Assembly: GCA_963727915.1 (NCBI GenBank)
Contig: CAVSID010000004.1
Span: 124,001 to 188,000, forward strand
Source of the DNA: CAWAND01 sp963727915
GTDB lineage: Bacteria > Chloroflexota > Anaerolineae > Anaerolineales > E44-bin32
Direction: 5' to 3'
Length of the DNA stretch: 64,000 nt
In this document: piece after piece, positions 1 through 10,597 of the stretch
Numbering within the stretch: the stretch's first letter is position 1
Layout of the letters: the number at the start of each line of letters is the position of its first letter
Translations under genes and position numbers: made by a program
Notes under the pieces: generated by a model
What the model was told of the DNA's origin: nothing
Seen by the model: only the letters and a program-made list of their open reading frames with translations
Database searches by the model: none

Positions 1-2334
1 CTGATCACAAGATCGTCCCCGCGGGAAAGTGTGTCCACCAATCTGTCGAGCTTGTCCGGGACGCCATCACCGTTGTCGTCCTGGTTATCTGGCCAGTACA
101 GCTCCTGGTTGACGCCGGTGTAGCGCCCGCCGTAGTCGTAGCCTTCAAGGTTGACCGGGAGCCCATCATCCCAGCTCGTCTCGCTGATCAAGACCGTGGG
201 CCGGAACGCCAGCGCGCCCTGGCCGTCCAGGCTCAACGTAAGTTGGTAGTTGACACCGGGCTCGATGGTCACCGGATACTCAAAGGGCACCGCCAGATCC
301 ATCTCACCGTCACCCGTGGGGAGATTCTGGATTTGGCCCTTGGCGATCACTGTCCCGGGGTCGGTCTCCTTGACCAGCGAAACCTGCAAGAGGGACAGGC
401 CCGATGCTCCGGCGAGAAGCCGGGCATGGGGCATGCTGACCCCGGTCAGCGTGCCTTCCTGATGCACTTGGACGATGAGGGATTGTGGCTGGCCGCCTAT
501 GAGCACATCCGCCTGCGCCGGAAGCTGGACGATGCTGGATGACGCGTTCGGCCCCCATTTCTTGCAGCAGGCTTAGTTGTCCTTGGAAACCCAATCCCCC
601 GCTGCCCTCCACCGACAGGCGCAGCCCATAGGTGTGGAGCTGGATTAGGGGTTCCGGTGAGGGAAGCAGGATCTGCACCAGCCCAGCCGACAGACCGGTT
701 AGGTCGCCCGACACGCCCTCGGCCACGGGTGTCCCCAGAGCTGGCGTGTCGTAGATCGTCACCCGCACGTGTTTGGCCCCGAGGTCGGATCGAGATCGGT
801 CACCGACGGCAAAACCATGGCCGTCAGGGACGCCCCCGACTGGGCGACAAAACTCGTCGTCAGGCCATCCCCGGCCTTCAACCCCACGGCCAGCGAGGTC
901 GGGAGTGCCTCCAACTGCGTTTCCCCGCCAGGAGACTCGACGGTGAAGTTGACCGCTGCCGGCAGGTGATGATAGATCCAGCGTGAGCCCGCCACACGGG
1001 TCATCGGCTGCTGATAGATGTGAAGGAAAGCCAGGGCGTAGAACGCCGTCCCAAGGACAACCAACCCGCCCGCCACGCATGCCGCCGGGTGGCCAAACTT
1101 GGCAAACCTCTGTCCCAACCAATCAGGCGCTCTGTGCCAGAGTTCAAATAGCGCCCACGCCGCGAGCACCGCCAATGTGGGATAAACGGGAAGTTGGTAG
1201 CGCATCGCCCGGGTGAAGCTCAACGACTGCCAGGCAAAATACCCGCCCGTCCAGACGACCGGGATCAGATGGCGTTCCCATGCCCGCCTCTTGATGATCT
1301 CGAAAGCCCCCCAGCCCCATCCGAGCCAGGCCGTGACCCCGAGGGGTAAGCCCAGTCCCCAAAGGACCATGTTCCGCAATGAGAACAAGACCGGCGCTCG
1401 ATCAGCCCACTGAAGGGCGGGTGGAAAATCCACCTCACCACTGCTCTGGCGCAGGATTTCCGTCATGGACGACATCCAACCTGGATTGATCCGGATGTCG
1501 ATGAAGGAAGTGCCGACAAAGGCGTAGGGCTGAAAGACCCGGAAGGTGAAGAACGAGATCACAGCCGCCAGGGCCAGTCCTCTGATCCCCGCCAGCAGTT
1601 CACTGGGCTTGCCCTCTGGGCTGACTTTCAGGTAGCGAACAATCGCCGCCAGGGCCACTACCAGCGCCAGAGGGAAGGTGTTGATCTTGGAAGCCATCGC
1701 CATGCCCAGCGCCAGGCCGAACAGGCAGAAATCCACCAGGCGACCGTCGTCCAGAACCCGCACCGCCAGGTACAACCCTGCCAGGACGAACGTGTTCGCC
1801 ATCGGGTCGACGACGAAGAAGTGAGCGTGTTGAATGAGCAGCACCGAAACCGAGCCAAACGCAGCCGCCAGGACGCCGGTCCACGCCCCATACAGTCGTC
1901 GGCCCAGGAGGAAGAGAAGCACCAAGCTGACGAGATCAGCCGAGGCCGACGTCGCCCGGCCGACAAGATAGATCTGATCGTAGCCGGTCTGCCCGAGCCA
2001 TTCCCCGAGGACGCGGACCAGAAAGATCGGCAGGGTTCCATAGACAAAGAAGGTGTTGCCAGAGTTTGCCGGATTCAGCGGTGAGACGGCCGTGTTGAAG
2101 TACTCGCCCAAGCTCTGGGGCAGGCGAAGACTCAACTCGACAATGGTCAAGAAACGTTCATCTGGATGCAGGTGGGTACCCGCATCCCAGTTCAAGCCAG
2201 TGAATCTGAGGAAGGCCCCAAAGGCAATGACCAATCCCAGGGCCACCCACGGGAGGCTCGCCCGCAGGTCAAATCCGGCGCGTCGGCTCAGAAACCTGAT
2301 CCCGGTTCGGGACGATTTCGATGGGCTGGGTCAT
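1..2334 (-). CDS. GT39-type membrane glycosyltransferase (C-terminus outside window, frameshifted)
   Basis: Polytopic membrane protein of the ArnT/PMT-like (GT39) type, which usually moves a sugar from a polyprenyl-phosphate donor outside the cytoplasmic membrane. A hydrophobic helix near the N-terminus is followed by an HPDER motif in the first outer loop, where this superfamily carries its catalytic acidic residues, then about ten hydrophobic segments and a beta-rich soluble C-terminal domain that runs off the left edge. The frame breaks near 2305 and 535 (one extra base each) and near 780 (one missing base). I take ATG 2334 as the start because it overlaps the upstream stop as ATGA; without correction the first usable start is GTG 2246. 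It is the last visible gene of a minus-strand glycan operon. Sugar and acceptor are unknown. Confidence 0.75.
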
Positions 2335-4556
2335 GGCGTGCCGCCGCCGGGGTCGGCCGTCGGGAGGTCCGAGACTTTGGCCGGGACAAGGAAGACGGCG
2401 ATGTCTTTGCCGGGTTGGTCGGAGTGGGCGATAGACCAACGGCCGGCCGGAAAGAGCTGGGTCAGTAGATCTTGATCGGGCACGTCCTGCGTGTTGACCA
2501 GAAAGAGCTGAGCCCGAGGCTCGTCCTGGAGACCCGCAAGTTGATCCGTCGTTGTGCTGTAATCCTTGGCTGGCTGACCGGCGTCAATACCCACCAGACG
2601 ACCATCCATCCAAAATGGATAGGGGACCATATGAGCCGTCTCATACGATCCAACCGACTCAGCGAAGCCTCTCACAATCTCCCCGGCCTGGGCCGTGTTC
2701 CACGCGCTCTGCAGATTGAGTTTGGCGAAGTCGACCAGGACCAGACGATAGTTAATGATGGCCGAAATGACGAACAGCAAACCAAGGCCAGCGTAGATCG
2801 AAGCCATCGCCGATCGGCGTTGGGCCCAGACCTGCTTAGCCCAGTCGATGGCAGCCACGACCGCCATCGCCGCCAATGTGAAGGCTGGGATGTAGGCCCC
2901 CGAGGCCCGGTGCAGCGCCGGGTTCTCATCCGGGAAGGCGAGGGACAGTGTGGAAGGGAGCATGAGCAATGGGATGCTGGCCAGTGTGAACGCGTCCCGC
3001 CAATCGCGCCGCCGCAGGTAGCGGACCCCCATGAGTACGGCGCCCAGATGGAAGAACGCGCCTGTCAACCAATCCAATGCAGGGCGGTGGGGAATTGACG
3101 CGATCCAGATCTGGCCGTCGTCCCAGCCGAAGATACCCAGACCGGTGACCACGTTGCGTAGGAAGATCACAAGCGGCGAACCGGGAAAGGCGCGTTCAGC
3201 GGTTCCCATTCTGCTCAACATGCGGAAGAAGACCTGATCCGGATGCTCCACCGCCACCCGGAACAAGGGCAGAACGAACACGAATCCCACGGCCCCCATG
3301 ACGGCCAACAAGGCAAGAGTTTGGGCGCGTTGGCCCCGCGAAGCACGGTGGAGCAGGAAAATCGCCATGCCGGCAGCAACCACGACCGGGATGATTCGAG
3401 CCGGAGAGTAGCCATTCAGACCGATGCCCACCGCAGCCGCACACAACAGCAGATCGTTGCGTCGCCGAGTCCGCAATCCCTTCACAAGATAGTAGAGCGC
3501 CGGAGCGGCGAACATAGCGTAGAACGGGAAGCGTAAGCCAAGACGGCTGATGACATTTGGCCAGTAGGCGATGCCCGCCATGGCCGTGGCAATCAGCCCC
3601 ACGCGGCGACCGCCAATCTCCTTGCCGAACAAGTAGATATAGGGGAGCGTGACCAAGCCAGCAGCGGCCGTGACCAGCTTCAGGGTGAGGAAGGAAAGGC
3701 CCGTCCCAAAGACCTTGGCTGTGAAGGCCGCCAGATAGAACTCAATCATTTCGCGGCCGGTGTTCCTGAAGAAGAAGATCGAGTACTTGCCGTTTAGAAC
3801 GTCGTACACGTCGAGAAGCTTTTCGGCGTGATCGCTCCACATTTCGAATGGCACCTGGTCAAGGTGGATCAACCGAAACACAAGCGACAAGATCGCCACC
3901 CCAACCAGCGCCCAATGCCAAGGACCGATTGAGATCTGCAGGGAGGGTTGCCGAGCCCAGGCCCAACCTCGAGCCAGCCAGCTGCGCCAATCGATCCGCC
4001 CTTCCCAGAACGCCCCCACCATGGCCAAAATCGCCAGCGACCAGAAGACGACCGTCGTTGTCCGAATGGTGTTCTGGCTCGAGGCCAAGACCGTAAGAAG
4101 CGAAAATGCCAGGCCGGTTACAAACCAGACCGGTCGAAAATCCAGCGTGAGCTGCCCTTCCCCCAGGGACTCAGCTGGCTGCAGACGGAAGTCACCCGCC
4201 AGAGCGGCCCAGCCGAAGACGACCGCCGCGGCCACATACAGGGCCACCTCAAACCCTGGGCTTCCGGTGCGCTGTGCCAGCCCGAATTGGGCCACGAACG
4301 CCATCCCCAGCGCCACAGGAAGCCGTATGTGACCCGGGGTGATATCGCCGACCAGACTGCGCCAATCAAACGTTCTCAACGGCGCGGCAGCCGGCAGGCT
4401 CGCCCGAAAATCACGCGGTGCGCCTATCAAAGCGTCTTCCTCGGGAACCTCGGGGATCGGGAGAGGATGCCCGCTGAAGAGCGACTTGAACCAGTCGAGG
4501 ACAGTCGGCTCTGGGCCGTCAGATTGGGGGTCGGGGGGCAGTTGGGGATCGCCCAT
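2331..4556 (-). CDS. GT39-type membrane glycosyltransferase
   Basis: Intact 741-residue protein. It has a proline-rich cytoplasmic N-terminus (about 80 residues), four hydrophobic segments, then a GT39/PMT-like core from about residue 215 with an acidic first outer loop (MWSDHAEKLLDVYDV) and GREMIEFY, and about nine further membrane helices. The last 120 residues are soluble. The family uses polyprenyl-phosphate sugars; donor and acceptor cannot be read from sequence. Start and stop overlap the neighbouring genes by 4 nt (ATGA at 4556 and at 2331), so it is translationally coupled to the methyltransferase upstream and the second GT39 gene downstream. No frame damage. Confidence 0.8.
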   Translation of the reverse strand: MGDPQLPPDPQSDGPEPTVLDWFKSLFSGHPLPIPEVPEEDALIGAPRDFRASLPAAAPLRTFDWRSLVGDITPGHIRLPVALGMAFVAQFGLAQRTGSPGFEVALYVAAAVVFGWAALAGDFRLQPAESLGEGQLTLDFRPVWFVTGLAFSLLTVLASSQNTIRTTTVVFWSLAILAMVGAFWEGRIDWRSWLARGWAWARQPSLQISIGPWHWALVGVAILSLVFRLIHLDQVPFEMWSDHAEKLLDVYDVLNGKYSIFFFRNTGREMIEFYLAAFTAKVFGTGLSFLTLKLVTAAAGLVTLPYIYLFGKEIGGRRVGLIATAMAGIAYWPNVISRLGLRFPFYAMFAAPALYYLVKGLRTRRRNDLLLCAAAVGIGLNGYSPARIIPVVVAAGMAIFLLHRASRGQRAQTLALLAVMGAVGFVFVLPLFRVAVEHPDQVFFRMLSRMGTAERAFPGSPLVIFLRNVVTGLGIFGWDDGQIWIASIPHRPALDWLTGAFFHLGAVLMGVRYLRRRDWRDAFTLASIPLLMLPSTLSLAFPDENPALHRASGAYIPAFTLAAMAVVAAIDWAKQVWAQRRSAMASIYAGLGLLFVISAIINYRLVLVDFAKLNLQSAWNTAQAGEIVRGFAESVGSYETAHMVPYPFWMDGRLVGIDAGQPAKDYSTTTDQLAGLQDEPRAQLFLVNTQDVPDQDLLTQLFPAGRWSIAHSDQPGKDIAVFLVPAKVSDLPTADPGGGTP

Positions 4557-5341
4557 CAGACACGTCTTCTCGCGAGGTAGAAGGTGTACGTTCCGTCTTC
4601 AGCCGCTGGCTCCTCAAAATACTTCCGTACCCAGCGATCCGTCAAACGCAAGTTCCAGTCCGTCGGTGCGAGAATCCAGCGCCCAGTCAGCCAGCGGGCC
4701 ACGAGGCTTGGACCGCCGAAATAATGCCCCCATTCGAGCATGCTGAGAGCCGCAGGCGAGAAATAGCTCCGGCACTGCTCCACCTCGAATCCAGTCGCGT
4801 CGAATTTCTCACGCCAGCCATCCTCGTCCAAGAGATTCCACGTCCGCGACATCCGCATGAACCATGCCCGGTAAGCTTCAGCCGCCCTTCTCAGCCCGAT
4901 GGATCGCAAGAATCTCGGAAAGCTGAGTTCGGCTCGGTACCCGGGATTAGGCACGGTGATGGCGAAGGGAGCCCCCGGCTTGAGCACGCGGCCGACATCG
5001 GATAGGACCGCATCCAGATGCGGAATGTGTTCCAAGACGGAGTTGCTGATGCCGCTGGCGAACGTCGCACTCGGGTACGGGAGGCGAGCGCCGTCCGCCT
5101 GGATCAGGCTGCGGTAGCTGCCCCGCCGGCTGGCTTCCAACAGCGAGGGAAAATGGGGGTCGATTCCGACATCCAACGGGCGATCGTAGGTAACCGCGGC
5201 GAAATGCCCATCGCCAGCCCCGATATCGAGCACCGGCGGAGGCAGCTCAACGGCACTCATCATGCGCGCTTCGACAGCCCTCAGTGTTCCTCGAAAATAG
5301 GGCAAGGCGCGCAGGTGCTGGTGAAGCAAATCGCCGGTCAT
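4556..5341 (-). CDS. Class I SAM-dependent methyltransferase
   Basis: 261 residues with a Methyltransf_11-type Rossmann fold. Motif I is DIGAGDGHF near residue 38, followed by GIDPH, then SNSVLEHIPHLD, the usual S/N-x-VLEH motif of small-molecule methyltransferases, and RVLKPGAPFAITVPNPG. The second half contains a substrate-side region with no recognisable motif. Overlaps of 4 nt with GT4 upstream and GT39 downstream place it inside the glycan operon, so a sugar or lipid-linked glycan is the likely acceptor (inference). Confidence 0.8.
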   Translation of the reverse strand: MTGDLLHQHLRALPYFRGTLRAVEARMMSAVELPPPVLDIGAGDGHFAAVTYDRPLDVGIDPHFPSLLEASRRGSYRSLIQADGARLPYPSATFASGISNSVLEHIPHLDAVLSDVGRVLKPGAPFAITVPNPGYRAELSFPRFLRSIGLRRAAEAYRAWFMRMSRTWNLLDEDGWREKFDATGFEVEQCRSYFSPAALSMLEWGHYFGGPSLVARWLTGRWILAPTDWNLRLTDRWVRKYFEEPAAEDGTYTFYLARRRV

Positions 5342-6505
5342 CGGTTGCCCTTATATCCCAGCCGGGTGAACAGGTCATCAATCAGCTCTTCGTATGCCTC
5401 GGCCACCTTGTCCGGCAAGTAGGTTGCCTGCAGAATGCCGGGGTCACATGTGAATTTGCCCGCGTGATCTACTACGTCGATGATCGCATCGGCGATGGCG
5501 AACGAGTCGCCGATCGGCGTGATCCTTCCCATGCCGGTAGTTGTCACAGGTTGGCGGACCCCGGGCAGATCGCTTGCCACGACTGGCGTCCCCCTCAGCA
5601 TCGATTCGATCTGCACCAGCCCGAACGTCTCAGTGTTGTTGATACAGGGCAGGACGGTCACATCGCAGCGATCGTAAAAGGCCGTCATCTGCGATGGCGA
5701 CAGCGTCCCCAGGAACGACCAGCAATCCTTGAATGACTTCCAGCTGAGGCGCGAGTCGCCGCGCGTAGTCGGCCTCACCCAGTACGTTTTGATACGGGCC
5801 GGCGAAGAGCACATGGGCCTTGGGATAGCGCTGGCGGATGGCTGGCAGTGCGCCCAGGAGGTGCTCCACCCCCTTCTCGGTCGCCAGGCGCGCCGCCATG
5901 CCGATCACGGGGAAACGGCCGTCCACAGCGGTTTCCAACTCGCCTGCAAATCGCTTATCGGGCTCGGCCACCTCTACTGGGGGAGGGATGACCGTCAGTT
6001 TGTCGAGATGACCTGAAAGGAAGGGAGAATGGGTGGCGAAATCTCGCGTGTAAGCTACCACGCGATGGGCCAGCAGACCGGAGATCCGGTTGGCGGCGGA
6101 GACCACCGCGTCGGCCGCACGGTTGATCACGCCAGGAGGCAGGTGCAGGTCCGAATGGTAGGTCAAGAGCGTGGGCCGGCGGAGCAGCCGCCCTCGCAAG
6201 GCGATCCCGGCAGCATCCAACTGTGGCAGATGCAGGCTCACGGCATCGTGCGTCAGCACCTCCCTTGTGGCCACCAGGCCAATCGAGGGCATAATCACAC
6301 CTTTGCTGACGCGCATCATGACCGGGACTCTGCGAATGCGGACACCGTGCCGTGTGTCGTCTAACGGAAGCGAAGGGTCGTACTGCGATGTCAGGACGGT
6401 GACCTGGTGGCCTCGGTCAACCAGCGCCCGGGCAAGGCGTTCGACATAGATCGTCAGGCCCGAAACGTGCGGACGATAGTAGGTCAGCGCCACCAGAATC
6501 TTCAT
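5338..6505 (-). CDS. GT4-family glycosyltransferase (one frameshift)
   Basis: GT-B glycosyltransferase of about 388 residues, starting at an ATG that reads MKILVALTYYRPHVSGL, the classic GT4 N-terminus with a glycine loop for the donor. The N-domain carries YHSDLHLP; the C-domain carries AARLATEKG, LPCINNTETFGLVQIE (the E-x7-E donor-binding motif of retaining GT4 enzymes) and GTPVVASDLPG. One extra base near 5729 (CAA-G-GAT) splits it into two frames. It overlaps the methyltransferase by 4 nt. The continuous reading with the upstream membrane protein is discussed separately. Confidence 0.8.
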
Positions 6506-7504
6506 GCCACGAGGGTTTCTTGTTGCACGCCGGAAGAACTTCTGGGCCTGCTCTGCCAAACCCAGGATGGTCCGCCCCTCCCTGGCCAAGCCGACGGCGC
6601 CCAAGCCGCCCGTGGTCACCAGAGACACGACATGCGCCGTGACCGCCAGACTCACGGCGACGGCCTGCGGAACGCCAAAGACCAACAGGGCGGCCACTGT
6701 CGAGAGTTCATAGACACCCACCGCTCCGGGCGACGAAGGCAAAGCGGCTCCGAAGGCCGTGACACCCGTGACGAAGATAAGCGTCGTCGGCGACGAGGCC
6801 AAGCCGAACATGCGCATTATCAACGCCAGGCTGATCCATGCCGTCACCCAGGCCAGCAAGCTCCATGCGCCTGATCTGATCAACCTCGATGGGCGGGCCG
6901 CCTCCCCCAGGCCGCGTGCAAAATCGTCCATGGTCTTCAAGACCCGCATCCAGCCTGCGCCGGGAAGGTGGTCTACCAGGCGCATGATGTTTCTTTGATT
7001 CAACGCCAGGACCGACGTGCCGAGCAGGATCACGGCCAGCACCACGCCGGCAGCTTGCAGCACCTGGCCGGCCCAAACCGGGGCGGCCATGGAGCTGATG
7101 GCAAGCGCCAACCCGGCCAGGCTCACCGCCACATCGATCAAGCGCTCGATGACGACCGTCGCCAGGGCTGCGCCGCCCGTGACATTTCCCGATTGGCTTA
7201 CGGAGTAGGCGCGCCCCAACTCGCCTAGGCGGAGCGGCAGGACGTTGTTCAGCAGATAGCCCTCGTTCAGGGCCCAAAACACCTTCCCGTAGGGCGCCCT
7301 CTCCCCTAGCAAGACGTGCCAACTACGAGCGCGTGCAAACAAGCCAATCACGATCATCCCGGCCGCCGGGATGAGGTAAATGGGATCGGCCGAACGTACG
7401 ACCTGCACCACGCGCTCCGGTTGGACGCCCCAGAACGCAATCGCCAAGGCTACCAGGCTGACCAGCAGCCCGACAATCCAACTCCGCGCACTCTCCAAAG
7501 TCAT
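6502..7504 (-). CDS. UPF0104 / LPG-synthase-like integral membrane protein
   Basis: About 333 residues with eight or more hydrophobic segments, related to the membrane domain of lysylphosphatidylglycerol synthases (UPF0104). Typical motifs are LNNVLPLRLGELGRAY near residue 85 and LPSSPGAVGVYE near residue 255. As it stands it reads straight into the GT4 protein. Removing one C near 6527 gives a C-terminus ending VQQETLVA and a TGA that overlaps the GT4 start as ATGA, matching the other junctions here. ATG 7504 is chosen as start because an extended -10 lies at 7556-7564. Members next to glycosyltransferases are thought to act in glycan or lipid export, but no function is proven. Confidence 0.7.
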
Positions 7505-7555
7505 CCCCTCACGCACAGAAAGACCCCGCCCGTGCTTTGGGCTGGGAATTGGGGC

Positions 7556-7564
7556 ATTATAGCA
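7556..7564 (-). promoter_or_regulatory. Extended -10 promoter of the glycan operon
   Basis: TGCTATAAT on the minus strand, a perfect -10 hexamer with the TGn extension and no obvious -35. The predicted transcription start, near 7549, lies about 45 nt before the UPF0104 start. Confidence 0.55.
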
Positions 7565-7594
7565 CTTCGAAAGTTGCACTCTGGACGGGGAAAC

Positions 7595-8623
7595 TCAGGC
7601 CTGAAACAGCTCGACGTTGGCGTCCACCCACTCATACAAGCGCCGCACGCCTTCTTGCGCGTCCACCATCGGCGACCAACCGAATATCTCATGTGCCTTA
7701 CGTACATCCGATATGTAGATCTTCTGGTCGCCGGGACGCCATTCTTTGAAGTCAACATCGATCGCTGATCCCAGCAACCCCTCAAGCATCGGCCCGAACT
7801 CACGCCAAACCGACAAGCTGTTGCTAGGGCCGCCGCCCATGTTGTATACCTGACCCGCGGTGACGTCGATGGCCGCGATGGCTGCCCGCATGGCGCCAAT
7901 CAAATCATCGACAAACAGCACGTCGCGAACCTGTTTCCCGTCGCCATAGATCGTGATCGGGTGCCCAAGCCTGGCGGCGATGACAAACCACGCCAGCCAT
8001 CCCTGGTCTTCGATGCCAAACTGCCGTGGGCCGTAGATACAGGAGTTTCGGAATACGATCGTTCGCAGCCCGTAGATTCGGTGGTAGTCGTGGACATACT
8101 GGTCGGCTGTTCCCTTGGAACACCCATAGGGCGAATGAAAGTCGAGCGGCGCTGTCTCTGGGATACCATACTCAAGATCGGCGTAGCGATAGCGGGTGGC
8201 CTCCTCGACCACGGCTTGATCGAGCATTTCACCATAGACCTTGTTGGTGGAGGTGAACAACAGGGCTGGATCGATGCCCAGGGAACGCACCGATTCAAGC
8301 AAATTGAGCGTTCCCAGCGCATTGATCTCGAAGTCCAGTCGTGGATCGACGACGGAGGTTGTGACCGCCACTTGGGCCGCCAGGTGGATCACGGCGTCGA
8401 ATGGAGCGTGGGTCGAGAGGGCGGCCGTTAGATCCGCCGCGTTGCGCACGTCGGTCTTGACGAATTCCACATCCGGATGATTTGCCTGGAGCCAGGCCAG
8501 GTTCTTTTCGCTGCCCGGTCGGGACAGGTTGTCCAGGATCACCACCGACTCCCCGTCCTCGAGAAGGCGGTTGGCTGTATTAGCGCCGATGAACCCGGCG
8601 CCCCCGGTGATTAGGGTCCTCAT
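7595..8623 (-). CDS. NAD-dependent epimerase, CDP-paratose 2-epimerase-like
   Basis: 342-residue extended SDR enzyme. It has the Rossmann motif GGAGFIGANTA at residue 7, the catalytic YGCSK motif (Y-x3-K) near residue 165, and FTSTNKVYG and RNSCIYGPRQFGIEDQGW, which in my reading are characteristic of the CDP-paratose 2-epimerase (RfbE/tyvelose) branch rather than UDP-glucose 4-epimerases. It would epimerise a nucleotide sugar for the adjacent glycosyltransferases. A good Shine-Dalgarno (GGAGG) precedes ATG 8623. It has its own stop about 90 nt before the glycan operon start. Exact substrate is inferred. Confidence 0.8.
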   Translation of the reverse strand: MRTLITGGAGFIGANTANRLLEDGESVVILDNLSRPGSEKNLAWLQANHPDVEFVKTDVRNAADLTAALSTHAPFDAVIHLAAQVAVTTSVVDPRLDFEINALGTLNLLESVRSLGIDPALLFTSTNKVYGEMLDQAVVEEATRYRYADLEYGIPETAPLDFHSPYGCSKGTADQYVHDYHRIYGLRTIVFRNSCIYGPRQFGIEDQGWLAWFVIAARLGHPITIYGDGKQVRDVLFVDDLIGAMRAAIAAIDVTAGQVYNMGGGPSNSLSVWREFGPMLEGLLGSAIDVDFKEWRPGDQKIYISDVRKAHEIFGWSPMVDAQEGVRRLYEWVDANVELFQA

Positions 8624-8707
8624 ACCATCCTCCGGATTGACTGCGGCTTCGGGCGCCGGGCTGGCGGTTTCACCGGCCGAGGCCGGCGGCCCAGGACGTA
8701 GGCATGT

Positions 8708-10511
8708 CTACTCATCATTCAGCCGCAGAACCGCCAGGAACGCGTCCTGCGGGATCTCGACGGCGCCAACGCGTTTGAGCCGCTTCTTGCCCTTCTTCTG
8801 CTTCTCCAGCAGCTTGCGCTTGCGGGTCACATCACCACCATAGCACTTCGCCAACACGTCTTTGCGCAGGGCTTTGACATTGGCTCGCGAGATGACCCTG
8901 CCCCCGGCTTGTGCCTGGATAGGCACGGTGAACAATTGACGGGGGATCAGCTCCTTGAGCTTGGAAACCAACGCCTGGCCCTTGTGATAGGCATCATCGC
9001 GGTGGACGATCAGCGCCAGTGCGTCGACCGGTTCGCCGTTGATCAAGATTTCCAGCTTCACCAGATCATCTGGGCGATACTCCAAGAACTGATAGTCAAG
9101 CGACGCATAGCCTCGCGTGTGCGACTTAAGTTGATCGTAGAAATCGACGATCAACTCGGAGAGTGGGATGTCGTAGTGAAGCACAACCCGGCTCGGTGCA
9201 GGATACTCCTGCCGGACAAAGTTGCCCCGCCGGTTGGTGACAAGTTCCATCACCGGGCCGTAGTAGTCCTCCGGCGTGAAGATCTGGATTCGCATCCAAG
9301 GCTCGCGCACCTCTTCGATCTCATCTGGCTCCGGGAGTTTGGCAGGGGAGTCGATCTCCAATGTCCTCCCGTCGCGCATCAGCACTTCGTATTTGACGGA
9401 CGGCGCCGTGGCGATCAGATCGATATCGAATTCGCGCTCAAGACGCTCCTGGATGATGTCCATGTGGAACATCCCCAGGAAGCCGCAGCGGAAGCCGAAA
9501 TTGAGCGCCTGGGAGGTCTCCGGGTCGAAGACCAGTGAGGCATCGTTGAGCTGCAGCCTTTCGAGCGCATCTTTGAGATCCTGATAATCCTCGCCTTCGA
9601 TCGGATAGAAGCCAGCGAAGACCATCGGCTTCGGGTGGCGGTAGCCGGGAAGCGGGGCCGCGGCCGGGCGGGTTTTCAGCGTGATTGTGTCGCCCACACG
9701 GCACTCACGCACCGACTTCAGCCCAGTGGCAATGTAGCCAACTTCACCGGCTGAAAGGCGGTCGACAACCCGCATGGCCGGCGAGAAGACACCCAGCTCG
9801 ATCGGCCGAGCGTCGGCACCCGAGGCCATCAGGTGGATATCCTCTTCGCCGGCGATCTGCCCCTCGAAGAGGCGGACATAGGCCACCACACCCTTGTAGG
9901 CGTCGTAGTGGGAGTCGAAAATCATCGCCTTCAGGGGGCCGTCTGCGTCCCCCTTAGGCGGCGGGACACGCTCGATAACCGCCTCCAGCACCTCCGGCAC
10001 CCTATCGCCGGTCTTGGCCGAAATGCTGAGGATCTGGTCGATCGGCGTGCCGAGCAGGTTGTGGATCTCCTCGGCCACCTCGTCCACTCGGGCGGCCTGC
10101 AGGTCGATCTTGTTGATCACAGGGATGATTTCCAGGTCGGCGTCAAGGGCCAGGTACAGGTTGGCCAAGGTCTGGGCTTCGACGCCCTGGCTGGCATCGA
10201 CGACTAGCAGTGCACCCTCGCATGCCTCCAGCGCCCGGCTGACCTCGTACCCGAAGTCAACGTGGCCCGGCGTGTCGATCAGGTTGAGTTCGATATGTCT
10301 CGCCGTCCGGCCGCTGATAGCGCATCCGCACCGCGGAGGCCTTGATCGTGACCCCCTTCTCTCGCTCCAGGTCCATGGTATCCAACACCTGGTCCATCAT
10401 CTCGCGTTCGGTGACGGTACCGGTGAGCTGCAGCAGCCTGTCGGCCAGAGTCGACTTGCCATGATCGATATGGGCGACGATGCAAAAATTGCGAATAGAA
10501 GAGAGATTCAT
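8708..10511 (-). CDS. lepA: Elongation factor 4 (LepA), one frameshift
   Basis: Ribosome-associated translational GTPase of 600 residues after correction, the normal family length. G1 is AHIDHGKSTLADRL, G3 is DTPGHVDFGYEVSRALE, G4 is NKID, and the LepA-specific C-terminal domain ends in a basic KRKLLEKQKKGKKRLKR stretch. One extra C near 10293 (TAT-C-GAA) splits the gene inside the switch II region. The start at 10511 (MNLSSIRNFCIV) is chosen by homology; the upstream in-frame sequence is low quality. A TATACT box on the minus strand at 10566-10571 may be its -10. Confidence 0.92.
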
Positions 10512-10565
10512 ATCCACGCGTTCAGTCGGCGACGGGTCGCGGAGGCTTGCGTCCCCGCGGGCAGA

Positions 10566-10571
10566 AGTATA
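10566..10571 (-). promoter_or_regulatory. Possible -10 box for lepA
   Basis: TATACT on the minus strand about 55 nt upstream of the lepA start and just past the tlyA stop. No convincing -35. Confidence 0.3.
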
Positions 10572-10597
10572 CCTGACGCATACATCCCGCAGAGTCT

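Noticed and set aside
5630..7504. Apparent fusion of UPF0104 membrane protein and GT4 glycosyltransferase
   Set aside because: Removing one C near 6527 gives a normal UPF0104 end and an ATGA overlap with the GT4 start, matching every other junction in the operon and the insertion bias of the sequence.
8640..8705. GC-rich inverted repeat after lepA
   Set aside because: GCCGGC/GGCCGG complementarity exists but the stem is irregular and has no U tract, so I do not call a terminator.
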